DNA from: Isoetes taiwanensis
Lineage: Eukaryota; Streptophyta; Lycopodiopsida; Isoetales; Isoetaceae
Length of the DNA: 64,000 nt
Reading direction: 5' to 3'
Assembly (NCBI GenBank): GCA_021234155.1
Contig: JAJEKV010000013.1
Coordinates: 18,164,746 to 18,228,745, forward strand
In this document: positions 36,101 to 48,083 of the stretch, piece after piece
How positions within the stretch are numbered: position 1 is the first letter of the stretch
Layout: each line of letters starts with the position of its first letter
The notes under the pieces: generated by a model
The model's database searches: none
What the model saw: only the letters and a program-made list of their open reading frames with translations
Told to the model about the DNA's origin: nothing
Position numbers and translations under genes: made by a program

Positions 36101-36763
36101 CTCTATTATTTCCTTTTTGAAAGAAATGCCCCTGCTGGATTTCACATATGTCAAGGATATCGCTCCCGCTATACACAACTTTGCCGATTCGATTATGTTG
36201 ATAAAGAAAATAGCAAGCCCACGAATAGCTCTGCAGGCAAGGTTTTGCTGTGAAAAAGAAAAAAGGGGGCTCCGACGAGGATTTTATTAGGGTCTTTCTT
36301 TTATAGGTTCTTCTGCAATACCAATTTTCGCACATGGGAGCTCCAAATGCTCCTCACAAACTGAGGAATTCGAACCAAAACTCCAAATTGAGGTACAATC
36401 CTGTGCTCTGCCAAGAACAGGAAGTATAAAGATGGAGCCAAGTCCTGGGGCAAGATCATTCGACCAAATTTTGTAGCTCAGTTCTCTTTTCTGCCTTCCG
36501 GAATGCTTTAGAGAGCAGGTTTCAAGCCCTTTTCTGCTAAAAATCTTTTCTATTTGTTCATCACGTTTTTCTTGTGCAGAGAAGTGATTAAAGACAACTT
36601 ATTTTGTAATGGTAAGTGTCACTACTACTTTGACCTTCCTTAAATAAACTCTTACACCTCCTACAAACTAGATAACCTACAACTTTTTACTCTATGCTCA
36701 TTCAAACTTAGAGGAGACATATTAAAATTCAACTCCCATGGCGCGGGCTTCACCAGCCAAATT
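33191..36763. other. Unassigned stretch, no gene recognised
   Basis: Mostly AT-rich. A frame of 84 codons at 35,999-36,253 (FKGKPELYYFLFERN) has no recognised domain. A run of AAAT/AATA repeats lies at about 35,026-35,053. Nothing here supports a functional gene. Confidence 0.45.
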
Positions 36764-37475
36764 CTTGTAAAGATATACAATTGTTGGGCCATACACAATT
36801 TATATGTTTTTCATCTTTCTTATGAATGTAAAATGTGTAGATTTCTAAAGGTATTTGATCCTATTCATAAATGACATATAAGACCTGAATCATTTCTAGA
36901 TTGTTCCTGAATCGTAGAGGAGGCCCGGGGGGTTCACCTATACTATAGGCGGATATGCCATCTGCGTTACTCATGTAACCCAAAAACCTATTGTATACGA
37001 CACATTTATATCAAAAACCCCTTGTAATACGACTAGTCAATGGTAAGGAAATGCAACCCATATCATACATTTACATGCCAAATATGCATTACAAAGTAGT
37101 CCTTTCCTTATATATACGTTCTTTCCCTCCCCCCCAATCTTATTCGTATTATTACTACTATATCCTTATTAACAATAAATATTTATGATCTAACGAACGT
37201 GAACTTGTGATAGAACATAAATGCATCTAGTGAAGACAGACATGTTTAAACTATATTCCTTATTTTTTGGTAAGTATACGATACGACTAAACTAATAAAA
37301 AACCCCATATAGTTCATGCAGATGGTTCGTACGGCATATACTTGGTGCACCCCCTTGAGAGGAGGTGCTAAATTATTCCTAGAAGCGGTCGTCTTCATTA
37401 TTTCTTGCATTTATGAGTCTAACTAACATGGTTGATGCACAATTCATGCTGTTAGACGTCAAATCCTATTTGTCA
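36764..37475 (+). repeat. Direct repeat flanking unit copy B, left copy (contains a MITE)
   Basis: After removing the MITE this is about 270 bases nearly identical to 52,219-52,493, from TGTAAAGATATACAATTG to CCTATTTGTCAA. It abuts the left edge of copy B of the duplicated unit. It begins TG and ends near CA, as LTRs do, but no PBS follows and no polypurine tract precedes the right copy. Copy A of the unit has no such repeats. Confidence 0.75.
36924..37357. mobile_element. hAT-like MITE, 434 bp, 8-bp target duplication
   Basis: AGAGGAGG flanks the element at 36,916-36,923 and 37,358-37,365. The homologous site at 52,375-52,385 has it once, giving a direct empty-site comparison. Termini read inward: CCCGGGGGGTTCACCTATAC on the left and CAAGGGGGTGCACCAAGTAT on the right, imperfect inverted repeats. 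An 8-bp target duplication with short C/G-rich TIRs suggests the hAT superfamily. There is no coding capacity. Confidence 0.75.
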
Positions 37476-37481
37476 AGGTTT

Positions 37482-37882
37482 ATAGTTAAAGAACATGTTT
37501 TTTAATCTCTATATACATGGAATCATTAGTTTTTATACTATTGTCATTTCTTGTGAGAATGTGGTATTTTCACGCATCCCCACCCCACCCCTTTTTGTAT
37601 AGACAGGGCATACACTATCACACGGAGGGCTGGCGGCGAACCGGCAAAATTGGCTATCCTGATACATTTTCACATTTTTTAACGAATTGGGGCAGAGGTT
37701 ATTTAGGTTAGGATGGATTCCATTGGATAACAATAGGAAGGCAAATTCAAGAAATTTCTTGTGTCCTTGAAGAGCTCAGGAAGAGCCACTATCACTTATA
37801 ATCTGGGTCTGTAATTGCTCGAACATTATGTGGATGTTTCTAGAGGTCATTATCATCTGGTGAAATAAAGTAGCTATCTATA
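37482..37882 (+). repeat. Duplicated unit, copy B, first part
   Basis: Homologous to 14,635-15,049 of copy A with small indels (for example the T-tract at 14,742 is replaced by CCCCACCCCACCCC here). It stops at the Helitron's 5' end. Confidence 0.85.
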
Positions 37883-39667
37883 TCCTTTATTATAAAATTT
37901 TACTGTATGTCTGTCGGGTGCAAATATTCTTACCCTGGTTTTGGTGATTCCGGTGAATACTCTCCCCATGGAATCACCAATCGTCAGCGGGATCCGTTCC
38001 GAGGCCCCCGGTATTCGTACTCGCAGTCCGCGTGTACCTTACGATGGATCCCAACCATCCGCTCTGCAGCAGAGGTCCATCTGGCCGTCTATTTTTTATA
38101 CCTTCCGGTGGAATCACACGTTGAAAAATACCGCGACGACGGAATCACCGCCCTTTTATTCCACGGGGCCCGAATCACCATTCAAATATCCTAGTAAAAT
38201 TCAAATTTTTGGCGTCCCGTTCTTCTTAAGAACTAGTGCGGCTATGGCGGTTTGTTCCGGCGATAGATGGCGATTGAAAAAAAAGCCATCAATGGAGCTT
38301 TAATCAGTTAAATCTTTTAGTATAAGGTCAGATTTGGCTCCTTTTTATTCTAACCCTTTTTTTTACTGCTTTCCGAATCTACCCTAGTTTGCGCCAAGCT
38401 TTGCGATGGCCGGTTCGACTTTCGGCCGAGGATCCGAAGAAGACCGGAAAGGTGAGGTGTTCCAACAACTGGAAGGATTTGGATTCATAACTTCCGGACG
38501 ACGAAGGGGAACGTGATGCAGGAGGCAGAGTTTCTATTGCAGGCTTTGATTCGCGAGGTTTTCTTGGTGCAATGAGGTTTCTGTTTCTCTGTTTCCTCTG
38601 TTTTCCCTCTGTTTTCCCAGGGTTATGCCCCCTCTCCCAAATCAAATAAGAATCCCCTGAAGGAGAAAGCAAACCAGGGCCGAGGGAGACCTCTTCAGCG
38701 GCTGACTTGGGCCGCTAAATCCTCTTCTACATTTGGGTTCCTTATGTACCAGGCCCCATTTCAAGCCGGTCGGTAAGACCCAAGCTGCTTTAACATTTCC
38801 ACTGTTTTGAGTAAGGTTCAAGCATTCATTTCTTATTATACTTTTAGAATGAGCATGAATAGCGGTAGCGGAACTGTTGAAGCCCTAGATAAAGATGCAA
38901 AGACTCCGCATATCATGCAAAATCGCCTCTTCATTCTCCTCGCCGGTGAAGAACCAAAATCGAGTTGATTTTAATATGGAAGCTCCATAACGGATGAAGA
39001 CCCTAATTCGTCACGGCGAGTTTTGGGGCGGGGATGATCTTTCTAGCTTTTGCCTTGGCTGTTGATGCCACCACAGATCTTGAGGCCTCCCTTGAGATGC
39101 ATGGAAATATGAAGAAAATGAAGTGTTGCAGGCTTTTTGATTGCGGAGAGGTTTTTACGTTTTACGGAAAGTGAAGGGATTCAATTCTTTCGGACGGCTA
39201 CCTCATTCCAAATTCTTGTATTCCATACAAAGAGCCTCTCATCTTTTGACATACCTGAACTAACTCCCCGTTTCTTAGCTCCATTCATGCGGGTTCTTTC
39301 ATTTTGTTACATAATTTGAGCAAGGTTAGGTCATGTCGACATGTTCGGAAATACGGGGGTTTAAGCGGTTTTGTTTCTTGTTTCCTCTTCTTGTTTTTTG
39401 AAGCGACCCATGGCATTGCCGATATTGGCAAGGGGTTCAAATCCCCAACCAGAAATGTTATGGGCAGTGCAGAACATAACAATGGACATGCACACACACA
39501 GCTTGTTTTTTTTTCACCATTGGTTTAGTATTAATTTCATTCAGGATCTTCAAGTAACGTAGGCTTCCTTAAACCATCCTCAACCATTTTTTATGGAATC
39601 GGGCATAACCTTCTTCTGGGATTGGACTATCTGCCAATTTTTCCTCCCTGCCTGTAGTTATTACATA

Positions 39668-40035
39668 CTTAAAGGTCTCCAGGTGATTCCTTCTCGAGGA
39701 ATAGTACGAGGTGATTCCACGGCGGAGAATATTACCGCGGTGATTCCACGGGGGAGAATATTTACGTGGTGATTCCACAGGGGAGAATATTATCGTGCAT
39801 GATTCCACGGGGAAGAATATTACAGTATGCGGTGATTCCACCCCGCAGGATCAATTCCATGTGATTCCGTCGCGTAGAATAAAAGGTTGGTGATTCCATC
39901 CGGCAGTATTTCGCAGACGTGATTCCGCCGGAAGGTATAAAATGGAGCCTGTCAGGTACGGATAACGGGGCAGGTACGGATAACGGGGCAAGAGGGTACG
40001 GATAACGGGGCAGGAGGGTTAGTGATTCCGCGGGA
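39668..40035. repeat. About 29-bp minisatellite, GTGATTCC core, inside the Helitron
   Basis: About nine units of the form GGTGATTCCACGG plus GGGAGAATATTACG, with increasing divergence rightward. A second short array, three units of GGTACGGATAACGGGGCA, interrupts it at about 39,955-40,017. The GTGATTCC core is also seen, in both orientations, at 37,945-38,170 and outside the Helitron at 551-680 and 9,510-9,850. Confidence 0.88.
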
Positions 40036-41030
40036 GAGTTTCACCGCGATGGAATCAACCAAAACCAGGGTAAGGATATTTTCACCCATGTCTGTCTTGC
40101 GTGTTGCCCTAGATCGTGTGGCTGAGACTTACTACGACTCTGATCCACGGCGGCTACCGGACAAAAAAAGTCGTGGTTATGTCTTGAAGCATGTGGTTCT
40201 CACTTTCTACAATTTGGCGAGCCCTCCAGCGAGCATCAGCGCCACAGGAGATGCCGTAGAAACTGAAGCTTTCGGGTAGTAGCCAGGTGTGGCCTTGCCT
40301 TACGATGTCTTTTTTACACTGTGCTCTACAATCCCCCTTTGCATCCGTTTTACATACTTCAAATAGGAGGGCATACCCAGTGAGCACAACAAGCCCTTCT
40401 CCCTTATCTGTTTCGGAAGCTAAAGTAGGAGGAATGGTAGAGATGGGGCGCTTCTGTGTGGGTGCCCAGGAGTCTCTGGGAGATCCTTTCGCCATAGCCA
40501 GAAGCTAGAAAGCTTAATGAAAGCCAGAAAGATGTTCCAAGAAATATGATCCGGTTATGTTTTTAAGCTTTGGATCCGTTCCAGATATTGTTAGTTTCGA
40601 GTCCAAATGCAGCAAGGAGGTTTCTGCGATAAGCAGGTTATATCATGTTGAGTTTGCAGAAACTTCTACTATAAAGCTCGCCCATTGCAGTTTGTTAGGC
40701 AAGCCCATTAATCGCCCAAAAACCGAACTACTAATAAGGTAGTTCTGAGGTTGAAATTCTCTTCCTCTAAGCAGTTGAATGCTTCAGCAATGCTAAACTG
40801 ACACTTTAGGAACTCTCTGCATATATGTTACACCTGCAAGGCTGCTGTGTGTATGGAGCATAGTTGTGTATCAGAATTTAAGCTTCCAGAAGGAGGCATC
40901 ACAATGTGCATCTCAAATGTCTCCCCTCTCCGAGCAGAGTTTCTCTGTGGAGCATATCTGAGCCACTTACATACTTCAGTGTTTGGAGGAGTTCTGCTTT
41001 ATTTCCCTATCTCTCTTCTATCACGATCGA

Positions 41031-41108
41031 AGAGGCACAAGAAAGGGTTTAACCTCGAAAAGCAATCCTGAGGCACAAGAAAGGGTTTAACTTCAAAAAG
41101 CAATCCTT
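41031..41108. repeat. 38-bp tandem duplication
   Basis: GAGGCACAAGAAAGGGTTTA and the following 18 bases occur twice head to tail with two or three differences. Confidence 0.88.
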
Positions 41109-43444
41109 AGCAACTTCAAGTCCAAATCAAAGGCCACAAAATGTTGGGAAGATCATGCAGATCTCTGAAAGGTTTGTCATTTGTAGTTGTTTCCATTAAT
41201 TGTGTTCGAACTCCAGACAACATTGCTGAATGGAAACCTGTGATATCATTTTCAATGTGTTATCTTAAAGAGTATGATGAGTTTTGTTCTATGTTTGTTT
41301 GCAGTTATTAAAAGGATCTATTTGCAGGACCTAAGGCAAAGCTGCGCATGTCAGACTGGGCAAAACACGGGAGGAGCAGCTGGTTTATTAGCTTCATTGT
41401 CAACATGTTGATTGTGTCAATCTAGGAAACAGTCAAAAGATTACAGGAAGAGATATCTGAAGCATATCAGATCAAGGTGCATTTTGCACTTAGCATTTGA
41501 TGGACTCCACATGGAAATATGAAACTACGAAATGCACAATTTGCAAGCAACATCTTCATCAAGATGCAAAGTATTGTTAGTCATGTGCGTATAAAAAAGG
41601 TGAGAATTTTTTAATGTCTATATAATATTCTGCAAGAAGTCTACACAAATTGTCAAATGTATGCACATGGCCTTCACCACATTGAGAACATTATGCTGTA
41701 GATTTGATGCCTTTATCTGCACCTAATCCACCTCTGGCATTCCAACAGATAGAAGGCATCCTAGGTAAGAATTTTGGCAAGCTCTTTTTGTTGAAATGTG
41801 GCTTACCACAGATCCGAAGATGCACATATACTTCCCATATTTTTTCTTCTTGCATGGGTTCTTCTCATTCTGTGCAAATTCGATCTGTCTGCCATGGTTC
41901 CAAATTGTTCGAGATAAAGTTCAGCAATCTGTTCCAGCACTCAATGATATGAAAAGGGTCTCTGATCTTGCTGCCCATGGCCATGGCCAAAACTATAAGC
42001 TATTTGTTTTATGCTTTTGTTATATTTTGCTGGCAGTCTAAGAACTCATTTCTCTTTGCTGGCTCAGTATCTCATTTCTTGCATAAAAAAATCTTCAACA
42101 ATTGCTCGATTAGGTTTCATTTTGGGGTGATGTCCACATTTCCAGCATATGTGTTTGCCAATAGCTATGGGCTTCAAGTGTTTCGTGCTTCATATAGTTA
42201 GAGGTTTCTGTACACACACCTTTCAATCTCATCATCTCCTTCAACATTTCAGAGGCTTCCCTCTCTGTTTGTGAACGTGGAAATTGTTTTCTATATGACT
42301 GCATTTCTTGAAATCATCAATGTCCAGATCGTGCATGACAAGGCTGTGGAAGCCCAATTTGTTTCTGTCTGCTTAGACGAAGTATTCATTTAGAATCAAG
42401 AATAGAGATCTGTGGCTTTGTAACTGTAAGTTCTTTCTATATGCATCAGTATTTTTTTTTCCATATTTCCATGTCGTATGTGGATTCGCATTACAATTCC
42501 TGCATGTGTGAGGTGTTGGACAGAGTGAATATGGCAATGAAAACGATTGCCTGTTTAAATGTTTACGAAGAAATTCCAATACAGCAATAGTATTTCAGTG
42601 TCTTAGAGGCATCGCCATTTTGTAGGTTTGCTCTATAGATATAGATTGATATAGTGGTTGGATATAGTGGTTGGAGATGGCACCACCAGTTTCATAGTTG
42701 TTGCTGGTCGTCTGTCGAAACACTGCCTTTAAAAGGAAGTTCATCCTAGCATTAAATGTGAATATTATAAAGAGGACATTATAAAGAGTTTCTTCAAGAA
42801 GACACCATACAAATTACACATGCTAGGCATTTTTTCTCTTTAAGTGAGGCCATGCGAAGCCCATGCATTAGTTGATGGCTATAGTTGCAACTTAGATATT
42901 GATGCAAATAGAGCTATAGCAAATGGCAATGCTTCATGCATCACTTTTGCTATACTTTGACATTGTATGGTTATTCTATATAGATCCCTTGAACTTGACC
43001 ACCTATTTTTTAGATGGACAAGGGTTATGAGCACATCTCTACATATCTTATGCCTGACGAAAAGCGTTGTATGAAGATCTATATGAAAATTGGTATAGAA
43101 TTAATTATGAATCTTAGTTAGGTCATTCCAACCATAACACTTTTGAATTAGTTTTGGATTAAGACCCCTGTATGTTATTTATGTCTCTCAGTTAGGTCTA
43201 CATGTATATTAGATAGGGTTTAAAGCTGCATTTGTCATTGCCACTTCAAGGTTCAACTTCAGGGTTCTGCAACTTTCAGTTCCCTTCTACTGCCTCTTGA
43301 ACATTGCAAGCTGCCCAAAACGGCGTAGAAGTATAGCATCTACATCTTAAGGGGCTTCCAAACAACAAAAACTGTACCCCATACTTTAACGTCACTTACT
43401 CATAAACAACACATTAATATCCCAATCTTCATATCACATAGAAA

Positions 43445-43461
43445 GCCCACCAACGGTGGGC
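43445..43461 (+). other. Helitron 3' termination hairpin
   Basis: GCCCACC and GGTGGGC form a 7-bp stem with an AAC loop, six bases before the terminal CTAG at 43,468-43,471. Confidence 0.93.
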
Positions 43462-43471
43462 AATTTTCTAG

Positions 43472-45590
43472 TATAATACTAAGATGATAGCTTGTGCAAT
43501 ATCTTGCTTGTTCATTTTATTGTGTGTGACAACTTTCATTGAGTCGTTAAATGATCAGTTATTATTTTGCCCCCTATTGAGTGGGAATATTTTCGTGAAA
43601 ATCTGAAAAGCATTCTGGAAATGATGCACGATCTTTACTATAGAATGTTTCCTGGTGCAGATTGTCTAGTTACCGGAACAGCCAGAGATAAGTTGATTTT
43701 GCTACTTTATGTCAAATGCGGCAGTTATTTTATGGCATTTGATTTCGTCCCTTTTTGGTTTGTTAGATGGAAAAAAGATCGGGTTTGTGCTTTCGGATGG
43801 ATATCCGAGTCCATGCATCTAGCTTTAGAAGTTAGCTATTGCTCCACTTGTTGTTATCCGTTGCTTTAGATTTCCATGGCATCTGCATATTGATTTATAC
43901 ATGAAACGGACCCTTTTTGGGAGATAAGTCGACATCTTCTAATTGGTTAGTGCCATGGTTGTTAACAGCTAAATGTTCAATCCACCCGCTTGAATTTGGG
44001 CCTTTACATATGTCGTCTGATCCTCTTCTTAAAATTATCGAAGCTTTATGTAATCTGGCTGGTGATGCTTATATGCTCATGAAACTGCTGGTCCTCAATG
44101 GCATTAACACAGAAGAATCTTGGCAGGTCCTTCTGATTCATGTACCTATAATCAAAGCAGTTGGTTCCTGAGCTCTTCCAGGTTCTAAACTTGATCATGT
44201 TTACTAAATTACTAAATTTCTGATACATAACTCATGGTTTGGCACTTTGCAACAATCATTTTCTTATCAGCAACAACCATTTGCATGTAAGATGTTGCAG
44301 ATTAAGATGTTGCCGTAGTCTTTGTGTTTCTATTATTTCTATTTGTACGATTTGTTTCCTTACTGATTCTCCTTTGGATTGGCGGATCCAATGCAGAGTG
44401 GATACATTGTGAGAACCCAGATTTTAGCTACAACATTCTTATGCATTTAAGAGCTCACTATAATTTTGGGCATAAGTATTTAGATCGGGTCTGTGCTTTT
44501 GGATGTATATCCCACTCCATGCATTTCTTCCTCACGAAACATTGTGACTGCATTATCTGGCGCCTGTTATCCATTATTGTAGGCGGTTGTGCAAAGGACA
44601 GTTGTGTATGCCTTTGCAATAGATGGCGAATGGTAATGGCTATGGGTAGATTCTGAACAGAGGTTGAGTCCTTTACTAGAGGTTGCATACTAGAGGTTGA
44701 GTTGCAACGGGTCTCCGTCAGCGAATTGGGAAACGAGCAAATATGAGGTATACTTTCTTCTTTCGCATAGATTACCAGATTTAGAACTTAGATATTTTAG
44801 GTCCTTCTTTATGGGCAGCACCAGATGGGCGATTTTATGATTGTATCTTTTGGGTATCAATCTTTCTTATTAAATATCTTTCAATATGTTGAATTCTTCA
44901 TCACATGTTTCATGTTCTGATTTCTGGTTTTTTCTTAAAAAATGGTTAGTGCCATCCCCTGCGAATCGTGATTCATATTCTAACTTAATATATCTTGGAG
45001 AAAGTTTTGGTTGTCAGGTTTGAATTCACGAGACTTAATTCAGCACATTATAGTGCATTAGTAATATGCTTCATAGCACTCCTGCTCAACATATTTGCTT
45101 CAACGAATGGGGATGAAAAGTTCATTAATAGAGTAATAAGCTTCAATCCTCTGAATCTCATCAAGAAAAAAAAGGAAAAAAAAAACCATAATCCATTCAG
45201 CTGCTTCCTACCTAATTTTAGTTGGTAATGCCATCGATGCGAGCCATCGGATCGAGATTCTTGAATGGACGAGCATGCACCTCTCCCATGCATGCATGTA
45301 TTTTCTAGAGCTCTGGTTCGTTTAGGGATCGCTATTTCTTGCAGGTTCTTCATCGACTTTCCATCGGCGTTTTCTCCTCTCTCAGCAGTTCCTATGACTC
45401 CCACCCATCCTCTCTTAACTTGTATATTATTGTAAATGTTGTTTTTTGTCGCGTGGCACGCATGACCAGCCCCTCGCTTTTTTGACGTCTAAATATTGTT
45501 TTTTCGCGTGGCACGCGTAACCAGCCGCTTGCTTTTCGAGGTTTTTTCTCTATTGGTTTTTCGGTTGGTGATGTTCAGGTCCAGGGGTGA
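43472..45590 (+). repeat. Duplicated unit, copy B, middle part
   Basis: 43,472-44,747 matches copy A 15,050-16,920 (without the 582-bp copy-A segment). 44,748-45,209 and 45,230-45,590 have no counterpart in copy A. A short shared block, CTAATTTTAGTTGGTAATG, at 45,210-45,229 corresponds to 16,917-16,933. The two copies therefore differ by large indels as well as transposon insertions. No gene is recognised. Confidence 0.7.
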
Positions 45591-45632
45591 CACTACAAGA
45601 GAATGATGGTTAAACGTCAGAATAATCGTCAG
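45591..45632 (+). repeat. CACTA left terminal inverted repeat
   Basis: CACTACAAGAGAATGATGGT continuing through TAAACGTCAGAATAATCGTC. It pairs with 49,680-49,721 apart from about five positions. Confidence 0.93.
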
Positions 45633-45900
45633 AGAGCCTTTATAAAATGGACAACCGCCTCAGCCCTTATTCCGATTCGAATATACCGACGAGTTTTAAT
45701 ATACCGACGAATAATAGTTTTATTTAGTGACATAGTCGATAATAGTCAGTTGAATAGTCAGAGAATTAGTCATTTAAATAGTCACAAAATTCGTCATTTT
45801 GTTAGTCAGATAGTTCGTCAGTTAATCATAATATTAGTCATCGTACTAGTCAATTTATTAGTCAATTCAATAGTTAGAATATTGGTCATTTTATTGAAAA
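45620..45900. repeat. CACTA subterminal repeats, left
   Basis: About fifteen occurrences of NTAGTCA or CGTCA spaced about 12-16 bases, in mostly one orientation (for example AATAGTCAGTTGAATAGTCA). Such arrays bind the element-encoded regulatory protein in En/Spm-type elements; the role here is inferred. Confidence 0.85.
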
Positions 45901-46431
45901 TATTGCCAATACATAAAAATTGGTATTTTTCGTACTGCAAATAAATGAAAGGAGCTCCAAGGAATCGAACCTTGGTTAAACCATTATCTCCAACAACAAC
46001 TGATGTGTATAAAAGAATCATTTTTTCAGTCTACAAAAAAATCAATTTTTCAATTGCTCAGAACTTTGCTAGAAAAGAGAATTAACAAGATCAAGCTTTA
46101 ACTAATTATGATTACCTTGTTGATCTCCAATATGCATATACTCATTTTCGCACGTAAGAGGATCTTGTTGTAATTTCTATATATGACAGAGAGAGATTAT
46201 TAGAGAAAGAATGTACCAAGTACACATTTTCACCAAATCAAGTTGCACAAATCGTAAGAATAACATAAAATAATTAAAGCATCCAACAAACCTATCGTCA
46301 CTGTGGCTCACTCTTTTCTGCATTCCAATCAACTGCCAGCCAGAATTTAGGGATGCTGCGTCCCTGTTTTGCAGAAAATGCCCGGCCTGAAAATAGTCAA
46401 ATAATTTCTTGTTAGATCTTATGAACCTGCA

Positions 46432-47400
46432 TTAAAGCGCAATATAATTTACTAATAAGATTACCCAATCTACAAGCATGTCGCTTTCTTCACTGAAGGC
46501 CAGCTTTCCTGTTAAGATCTCAAGCAAGAGAACACCAAAAGAGTAAACATCTCCTGCTCGACTATATACTCCTTTGTGGACAACATCTGGATCCACGTAG
46601 CCACCAGTTTTCCGCACTACTGCAAGCTCTGAACTCTTTACAACAGGGACTCTCCCCAAGCCTGTCATCTGCAGAAATAATATGATATAATAGGTTTCAC
46701 GATTAAACTCTCAATAATTAATTGTTCTCCATACCGTGTAAGTTTTCAAAAAGAGACCCGTTTGGCGCATACTGAAAAATGAGCATTCTGAAGGAAAAAA
46801 ACTTCCAGATGAGTATATAAAGTTAGCCATAAACACGACCCTCAAAAGTAGACTAGACATAAACATGCATGTGGGTCTTCTCGTCACAAAATCCTATCAA
46901 GCTACTCAAGTGTTGATGATGAACACATGACATAAGTTCAACCTGTATTAACATTACTAACAAGAATTTTGACTCAAATGCACCCTTAAGGACACCTACA
47001 TACCTGAAATCTGAAACTGGCATCCACGTCTGAACTTTCAGCAATGCCTTTCTTTATGCTTTTTGTGGCAACCTCAGTTCCATCTCCTAAAATTCCCTTG
47101 TATACAAGATTAGTCGTGCCTTCTCCTATCAAATTACTGAATCCCTCACTCACCACTTCAATTTCCTGATACGTGAAACGGAAAACATGACCTGCAAAGA
47201 AATTTGAAACTTGTAAGTGCTCCTCTACAGGGGTAAGGAACACATTTCAAGGACATTTACCTCTTATAAGCCCCTTTGTGAAGACGGGTTTTCTAGCCTT
47301 CTGATGTGTAACAGGAAGCTTCTGTTTGCAAAACCGCTTGCGCAAAATCATAATCAGCCGCCTTGTCTGCAGTATTAAGCGGCCTCTGCCGCTTTGCCTC
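46432..47400 (-). pseudogene. Captured receptor-like protein kinase fragment
   Basis: Three minus-strand pieces, in kinase order, fit exons with introns retained. First is a basic juxtamembrane-like stretch (RKRFCKQKLPVTHQKARKP, about 47,345-47,285). Then come subdomains I-II at 47,243-46,986, with FRFTYQEIE and IGEGTTNLVYKG, where the glycine loop lacks its third G, and VATKSIKKG. Subdomains III-V near 46,940-46,860 read HHQHLSSLIGFCDE. Subdomains VIII-IX at 46,668-46,432 read GGYVDPDVVHKGVYSRAGD then VYSFGVLLLEILTGK. The HRD and DFG catalytic segments are not seen, so it cannot be an active kinase. Introns retained means DNA-level capture, not retroposition. Plant RLK/Pelle family, subfamily not assigned. 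Confidence 0.82.
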
Positions 47401-47720
47401 TACATATAATTAAAAATGCCATATCCTAATCCTGTCTTTTGCTGCATTCAAAAATTTGATAGTGCATTTCATTAGATTACTATGTAAAACATGTTACCTT
47501 GTGATCATGCGCCATATCGGTTTGCTGCTCTGCCAGACTCTGCAGTCCCTCCAAACCGCTCCGCCAGACTCTGCCGTTCCGGAACGAAAACTTAATGGCA
47601 ATGAAAACCTAAATCGAAATAATGGAAAGGGATTAAAAAACGAAATAGAAAATACTGAGGGAAAAAAGAACGGAGTTGAATGGGTATTTTGCACAGAGAT
47701 GCCTTGGATGTGGATAATCT

Positions 47721-48083
47721 CTACAAGCTACCTGTTCTAAGACCCATGATCAGACAACAATTCTTGTGTGCTATTATAAAGAAATTGCAAAGAAATCGCA
47801 AACTTACAAATACTCGCTCTCCTGTCACAAACAGATCCATAGAATCATCTTTATGTAGCTCATCTGAGTTAATTTTACAGGGATCATCCTCTAATATATA
47901 GCAATCCAAATCGACATCAGTAGCTTCTAAGATTCGTTGTTTCTTGTTTCCAACTGCAATCTCTTCCGAGTACGACCGCTTACTGATGGTCTTTGGAGAC
48001 AAGCAAATTAAATCATCATCATCATCATCTTCACTTGAAGAACTAATCTCCCACACTTGGGGTTCTTGCGACACCATCTTCAA
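47721..48083 (-). pseudogene. Captured exon of an acidic, probably nuclear protein (RIN13-like?)
   Basis: The minus frame starts MVSQEPQVWEISSSSEDDDD. It continues with SPKTISKRSY, a basic KKQR and DVDLDCYILEDDPCKI before running into likely intron after VTGER. The acidic serine run followed by a DCxxLxxDP motif recalls the N-terminal part of plant RPM1-interacting protein 13-like sequences, but I hold that only weakly. Its start methionine is placed by the first ATG in frame. It lies inside the CACTA element upstream of the kinase fragment on the same strand and is probably a second captured gene. Confidence 0.5.

Larger units (their letters stand above)
37883..43471 (+). mobile_element. Helitron, 5,589 bp, non-autonomous
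   Basis: Starts TCCTTTATTATAAAATTTTA and ends with hairpin GCCCACC-AAC-GGTGGGC, six bases, then CTAG. Flanks are A on the left and T on the right. Copy A retains the uninterrupted site: TATCTATA plus TATAATAC near 15,050. These are the full Helitron hallmarks (5' TC, 3' hairpin and CTRR, A/T target, no target duplication). No Rep motif or helicase frame is visible, so it depended on an autonomous partner. The interior contains GTGATTCC repeats, exon-like fragments with GT/AG borders (for example around 41,700-42,000, frame DKVQQSVPALNDMKRVSDLA) and tandem duplications, but none belongs to a gene I can name. Confidence 0.93.

Noticed and set aside
39426-39450. T-arm-like GGGGTTCAAATCCCC on the plus strand
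   Set aside because: No acceptor-stem partner and no A-box upstream; not called as a tRNA or SINE.
41704-42041. Overlapping frames in the Helitron (for example DKVQQSVPALNDMKRVSDLA) considered as a named captured gene
   Set aside because: They look exon-like with nearby GT/AG borders, but I could not match them to a family, so no identity is claimed.
45957-45990. Perfect B-box GGTTCGATTCC with T-arm pairing CCAAG/CTTGG on the minus strand, like the 3' half of a tRNA
   Set aside because: No matching 5' acceptor strand, D-arm or A-box at tRNA distance; it lies inside the CACTA element. At most a tRNA-derived scrap.
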